Below, one piece after another: positions 6,690-10,538 of a stretch of 10,538 nucleotides of DNA. Positions within the stretch are counted from its first letter, which is position 1. Every line of letters begins with the position of its first letter. The notes below the pieces were generated by a model. The model was not told where the DNA came from. It did not search any database and worked only from the letters and a program-made list of their open reading frames with translations. The translations under genes and the position numbers were made by a program. This DNA is from Pavlovales sp. CCMP2436 (Eukaryota > Haptophyta > Pavlovophyceae > Pavlovales): NCBI GenBank assembly GCA_026770615.1, contig MU631433.1, positions 298,949-309,486 of the forward strand, read 5' to 3'.

Positions 6690-7590
6690 CCAGACCGCCG
6701 CACCATCTACTAAGTGGGAGCAGGCACAGACCCCCGAGCCACCAACAACGACTATCCCCGCCTCGCTACACGATACCACAACAAGCCCGCCACGCAAACG
6801 CACACAGAGCCGAACCAAGGTCGCCACACCACAGGAACAGACCCCAGCCACCCGCAGGCCTAGGCGAAAGCCGGCCACCCCACAGAGGCCAAACCCAACC
6901 GCTCTACCGACGCCACGAGCTGCGGCCGCACACATAACGGCAGACGTGCACATGCCAGCGTCTCACCCACGCATATTGCGCTTAGCCAAACGCCCACTGG
7001 AAGCCAAGCAAACATATACACCAGTCACCACCTATGGTGCTGGACCAGACACAACATCGGCAGTTGAACGAAAGCGGACTCGCACGACGCAGCCACCCAA
7101 TCCAGAAGAGATCGCTTCAAGTCATACCCCCAAAGTGCATCCAGAAGAGACCTTCTCGAGCCACACCCTCAGCACTACCATGAGCAGCCAGTCCCACCAT
7201 GCATCAGGAACCCAAAACAGGACCATCTAGTCCCACCATACACCACGAATCTGCAGCAGGCCCGTCAAACAAGCACGCATTAATCTCGGACAAGCCCGTC
7301 ATATCCATACATACACGAAAATCATCCACGCACAATGCGCTCATCTACCAAACGGGCCTTTTAGACCATCCAGTCAACCACGCTGACACACCACTCGGGC
7401 GGCAAGAAACCCAAAACCAAATATGAGCCAGCAAACTCAAAATTGCCAGAACACAATCATGAGCCAGCAAGCCCGCGATTTCCCGCATCCCAAAGCCCTG
7501 CGCCCGAGGCCCACCCCCGGCAAAGGGTGGAATAGACTGGGCCAGCAGACAAGCCGCGTATATTTGCGATTTCTGTCCCTCGGGGCAAGA
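6690..7590. other. C/A-rich, strand-asymmetric, degenerate repetitive region
   Basis: The plus strand is rich in C and A: positions 6781-6900 contain only two T in 120 bases. Short imperfect repeats occur, for example ccagaagaga near 7102 and 7141, gtcccaccat near 7191 and 7231, and atgagccagcaa near 7424 and 7459. Open frames here (such as 6946-7230, 7199-7426 and 7423-7758) are rich in Pro, Ser, Thr, His and Gln, as expected from the composition, and match no known domain. It could be an old repeat or the remains of a disordered-protein gene. Confidence 0.45.
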
Positions 7591-7599
7591 ATCGCAATA

Positions 7600-7853
7600 T
7601 GTGTGATACAGGCTAGTGAAGAAGTAATGTTTTGTGAGTCGCGCAGGTGTGCCGCGCTCGCAGACGGTGCTGCATTTTCAGACGACGCAAGGGAGAGCAG
7701 TGGAGGTCGGTCAGCGCGCCAGACGAAAGTCGTCAGTCGTCGATCGTCGTGTGGCTGAACTGATCAGCGGTGGGGACGGTATCCGTGTGCTCGGGGTGGA
7801 TCCCTGGATCTGAGTGTTTTTCAAAACTTAAATCCTACTCCCGGGGACGGACG
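7600..7853 (+). repeat. Dispersed repeat copy C
   Basis: This copy aligns with 4000-4260 in the same orientation with several indels. Shared runs include gatacaggcta, tgcatttt, gagac/cagac, ggtcagcg, tcgtgtg, gatcag and agcggtggggacggtatccg, ending ggacggacgt. It is more diverged from A than B is, but it keeps the left part that B lacks. Confidence 0.7.
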
Positions 7854-7907
7854 TTTAACCATAAACTTACACACATAGTATGGGGTAAGTACCGTCCCCA
7901 CCGCTGA
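7764..7907. mobile_element. 144-bp MITE-like unit with perfect 18-bp inverted ends
   Basis: tcagcggtggggacggta (7764-7781) is exactly the reverse complement of taccgtccccaccgctga (7890-7907). The unit overlaps the right part of dispersed copy C. Copy A contains one such end only (agcggtggggacggt near 4164-4179), so A may be a truncated form. No target-site duplication is clear and no protein is encoded. Confidence 0.6.
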
Positions 7908-7959
7908 ATATCCCTCCGTGAAGAGGGAACCTTATTAGTGACTACGTCACGGGCGGCCT

Positions 7960-8633
7960 ATGTATCAAAACCTTTCAATATGTGACGACAGTGACCCGGA
8001 TGCAATGAAAAAAATTAAAAATATAGTTTGGATTCTAAAACTGCGTAGATTATTTGGACCATTAAAAAGTCGTATGTCCTTGTCGACATCGATGATCTCC
8101 TTCTTGACGGCGACATTAAAATCGGTACATATTTACTTATTTTGAAATCGCTAGCAATATCTTGGAATTACAAAAGAGACCAACTAGTTCAGTAAATAAC
8201 GATGAAAATTTAATCAGTCTATCAAATGTTGTTTCGTCAAATGTTAATAATATCGTTACTAGAGTAAATATTTCAGATTATCCGTCATCATTTACGGGTT
8301 TTTCAAGTACAGGGGATCGCGGGCAATAAGAATGGCGCTTTTTGAGGCTGAGGCTGAGTTTCTTAGCAAATTACATACAAACAATGCTTAATCTTGCTTA
8401 AATTACATACAAACAATGCAAAAAAAAGAGGCTCAGTTTCTTAACACGACGGTTTCTTGTTGCCCGCGATCCCCTGTACCACAAGGATAATGTCAATTAA
8501 TAACACAAACGCATCACCAGATTTAAAAATTCTCCCGACGGGATTAGCGTTACGTCTTGGTATGTGTATTCAACCTTTATCAGTCCCATATAGCATTTTT
8601 TTCAAAATTATAGCGAAGCACCGGTATACGTAA
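7960..8633 (+). pseudogene. Decayed AT-rich reading frame, split by a MITE; family unknown
   Basis: This block is strongly AT-rich (for example 14 G+C in 60 bases at 8221-8280), while its neighbours are GC-rich. A frame opening with ATG at 7960 gives MYQNLSICDDSD and a basic stretch around 7995-8070. Protein-like sequence then continues in other frames, and from 8120 a frame rich in Asn, Ser and Ile runs to the MITE. If the element plus one TA is removed, the same frame continues from AGT-ACC through residues such as INNTNASPDLKILPTG and LALRLGMCIQPLSVPYSIFF to TAA at 8631-8633. The joined tail is about 120 residues. The shifts between 8070 and 8120 may be lost bases or introns; an intron using GTATGT at 8072 does not restore the frame. 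The composition suggests a foreign source, such as an AT-rich virus, virophage-like element or organelle DNA, but no family is recognised. Confidence 0.5.
8310..8476. mobile_element. 167-bp MITE with CAGGGG ends and TA target duplication
   Basis: The left end CAGGGGATCGCGGGCAATAA (8310-8329) and the right end (8457-8476) are reverse complements except for one base, and the match extends to the flanking TA dinucleotides (8308-8309 and 8477-8478). A TA duplication with short inverted ends fits the Tc1/mariner superfamily type, though other superfamilies are possible. The interior has no gene and contains a direct repeat: gaggct(g/c)agtttctta at 8350-8365 and 8428-8443, and aaattacatacaaacaatgc at 8368-8387 and 8400-8419. 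The insertion introduces a TAA seven codons past the junction in the host frame. Confidence 0.85.
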
Positions 8634-8958
8634 ATAATTGCCTCTTGCACTCGAATACGTGTTACATCATTTTGTTGAATTTCGATTCGGGCGGGAGCCA
8701 TTTTTGCAGTGCCCCCGCTTCCGCGTTTTGCAACGCGGCGTTGCGCATGTTGCTCTCGGACCAAGCACAGCGCCGGCGCTGAGAGGAGGGAGGCAAGGGG
8801 GAGGAGAGGGTGCTTGCTGTACCCCCGACTTGTCTGGACGAGACCGAGACCAGCGCAGCGGCCGGTGCTTGAGGACGGAGGCGAGAGGGGGCGGAGCGCT
8901 CTACTAACCTCTGGACACTTGTTCACCGACCCCCAACGGCTCGGGGCGAGGGGCGCAG
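8634..8958. other. Region upstream of the Sel1-MYND relic
   Basis: No gene is seen. Composition returns to GC-rich at about 8690. It should hold the former promoter and 5' UTR of the relic starting at 8959. Two short palindromes (gcaacgcggcgttgc near 8729 and cagcgccggcgctg near 8769) are present, and their meaning is unclear. Confidence 0.45.
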
Positions 8959-10319
8959 ATGGCGGGCGCGGCTGCCTCGGCGGAGGAACTCAGGCTGATC
9001 ATCGAAGGAGCAGCGCGGGGCGACCCCGATGCGCAGAGAAGGCTCGGCTACCGCTACGAACGTGGCGACGGCGTGGTGCAGGACCAGTCCGAGGCGCTGC
9101 GGCTCTACGCGCAGGCGGCCGAACAGGGCGATGCAATCACGCAGAACAACGCTGGCAGGTTCTATATGACTGGCAATGGCATTGCACACGACGAGGTGAA
9201 GGCGGCGCGGCTCTTCAGGAAGGTGGCCAAGCAAGGCCTCGCAGACGGGCAGTATTCGCTCGGAAGATGCTTCGCGGAGGGCAGAGGCGTGGTGTAGGAC
9301 GATGAGTAGGCGGTGAAGCTCTACAGGCAAGCGGCTGAGCAGGGCTTGGCAGAAGCACAGCTCTTTCTCGGCTGCTACCACGCGCAGGGCAAGGGGGGCT
9401 TGCGCAGAACGAAGAGGAGGCGGCGCGGCTGTACCGGTTGGCGGCCGAGCAGGGCGACACACATGGGCAGAATTCTCTCGGCTGCTGCTACTGGCTCGGC
9501 AAGGGCGTGCCTCTAGACCAGAGGTGGGTGGGCGGCGAAGATTTTTGGGCAGGTGGCCGAGCAGGACCACGCAGCCGCACAGAACGCTCTCGGCATCAGC
9601 TACGCGCGTGGCTTGGGCGTGCCTCTTGACCTGGCGAGGGCAGCGAAGCTCTTCAGGCAGGCGGCCGATCAGGGCTACACTCCTGCGCAGAGCAGCTTTG
9701 GCCGGTACCACATGCTGGGTCTCGGCGTGGCGCACGACCTCGCCGATGCAGCGCGCTACTTCCGCGTCGCTGCTGACCAGGGCGACGCCTATGCGCAGTG
9801 TGCGCTCGGCTTCTTGTGCGAGCACGGCCAAGGCACGAAGCGCAATCTGGTCGAGGCCGTGCGCCTGTACCGTGCCGCAGTGACGCAGCGCGACGTGCAC
9901 GCGCTGGCGAGGCTGGGCGTGTGCCTCGAGAAGGGCAGGGGCATGGCGCAGAGCGAGGCAGAGGCGTCCGCAAGCTACGCCGCCGCGTCCGAGCTCGGCG
10001 AGACCGATACCTTGTTCGAAACCGGCGTGTATCTCCTCCACACGGTCGGCGAGCGGAGCGCACCCGAGGCCTTCACCCTTCAGCTGGCCTTGAGCAACCT
10101 GGCCCTTGCCGCCAGGCTGGGGCACGCGGGGGCGGTCGAGAGGCTCGCCTCGATCTCGAGCCGGCGCGAGCTGGTGTCTGCCTGCTGCCTGGGCTGCGGT
10201 GCGACGCACAAGCTGCAAGGCTGTGCAGCCGGTGCCGCGTGGCCGTGTTCTGCGACGGCGACTGCACGTGGCGCATGTGGCGGGCGCACAAAACGAGCTA
10301 CAAGCAGTGGCAGAACTAG
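8959..10319 (+). pseudogene. Sel1-repeat protein with C-terminal MYND zinc finger, disabled
   Basis: Sel1-like repeats are TPR-related helical pairs that act as protein-binding scaffolds; MYND is a zinc-binding interaction domain. The ATG at 8959 (gcgcagATGG) opens a frame with tandem Sel1 units, each ending LYxxAAEQGD-like and containing LGxxYxxGxGV. About eight units run to about 9960, and a non-repeat helical segment follows. The MYND finger reads CLGC, GATHKL, CSRC, FC, C, then WRAHK and ends at TAG 10317-10319. Intact, it would be about 450 residues. Disablements: TAG at 9295-9297 and TAG at 9307-9309, both inside a well-kept repeat; a frameshift near the G6 run at 9393-9398; a second near 9521-9531, which returns to the first frame; and a third near 10210-10220 inside the MYND finger. 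Indels in homopolymers could be assembly errors, but two stops plus three shifts favour a pseudogene. Such fusions are often large families in chromophyte algae. Confidence 0.85.
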
Positions 10320-10538
10320 TACAAGTAATTACCCGCGCGGGATATTCAGCCGAAGCCCTAGGCCTTTCAAAATTATTTAAGTGTTTCTATTCGCTCAACA
10401 TATAGCCGTTATTCGCCATCTTACCATTTGCTGCCTTTTGGCTTTGCTAGATTATTAACCGACTTATCGAAGCTGAACCGAGGACCGGCCTCTGGTTGCG
10501 CTGGCAGATGTCGACCTGAGGTGTAAAGGTGAGGTGGG
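10320..10538. other. Downstream flank of the Sel1-MYND relic
   Basis: Mixed composition, AT-rich just after the TAG (10320-10450). No AATAAA, gene or repeat was recognised before the window ends. Confidence 0.4.

Noticed and set aside
6612..6953. 113-codon minus-strand frame (Val/Gly/Cys-rich)
   Set aside because: Its composition follows directly from the C/A skew of the plus strand, and it runs into repeat copy B.
4000..7853. Copies A and C as the two LTRs of a retrotransposon
   Set aside because: A and C are clearly diverged with indels, no reverse transcriptase, integrase or primer-binding site is seen between them, and copy B lies between them in inverted orientation.
8307..8485. MITE acting as an introner-type intron (GT at 8307, AG at 8484-8485)
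   Set aside because: Splicing at these sites gives a TAA immediately after the junction, whereas clean removal of the element plus one TA keeps the frame. Transposon insertion fits better.
9295..9309. UAG read as an amino acid, since two in-frame TAG codons fall inside a conserved Sel1 repeat
   Set aside because: The same gene also has three frameshifts, and its natural end after the MYND finger is TAG. Gene decay explains all of this without a changed code.
8923..10218. 431-codon open frame on the minus strand
   Set aside because: It is antisense to clear Sel1 repeats and its protein only mirrors their periodicity. GC-rich codon use commonly opens the antisense frame. No domain is recognisable in it.

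Overview
The window looks like nuclear DNA of a eukaryotic alga with a red-lineage (chlorophyll a/c) plastid, such as a haptophyte, pelagophyte or other stramenopile. The evidence is a single-exon fucoxanthin-chlorophyll a/c binding protein gene, a gene split by a GT-AG intron, GC-rich coding sequence, AATAAA signals, and a Sel1-repeat/MYND protein relic. There are no bacterial operons or ribosome-binding sites. The species cannot be fixed from the sequence alone.

Layout. Positions 1-755 are noncoding, probably intron, and contain an element of about 430 bp with ~75-bp terminal inverted repeats. Positions 756-1473 are the last two exons of a classical short-chain dehydrogenase/reductase (YdfG-like); its first exons lie outside the window. 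An FCP light-harvesting gene runs on the minus strand (2105-2731). A tandem array (about 2729-3507) starts exactly at its start codon and carries five copies of a conserved 5'-leader-like module. At 3896-3995 there is a probable relic of a serine carboxypeptidase N-terminus, cut off by a dispersed repeat. At 4431-5315 lies an unrecognised 294-codon gene with a strong hairpin just after its stop. From about 4000 to 7910 one dispersed repeat family occurs in three orientations or lengths (two more diverged members lie in 1-510), together with a C/A-rich, nearly T-free stretch. From about 7950 to 8640 the base composition drops sharply to AT-rich; this block holds a decayed reading frame split by a 167-bp TA-flanked MITE, and removing the MITE restores the frame exactly. 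From 8959 to 10319 there is a Sel1-repeat protein with a C-terminal MYND zinc finger, disabled by two in-frame TAG codons and three frameshifts.

The genes do not form a pathway: one is photosynthetic light harvesting, one is NAD(P)-dependent metabolism, one is unknown, and the rest are relics. The main interest is structural: how repeats and small transposons have shaped promoters, introns and dead genes here. The two strongest observations are the FCP promoter/start-codon tandem array and the MITE-split AT-rich gene.
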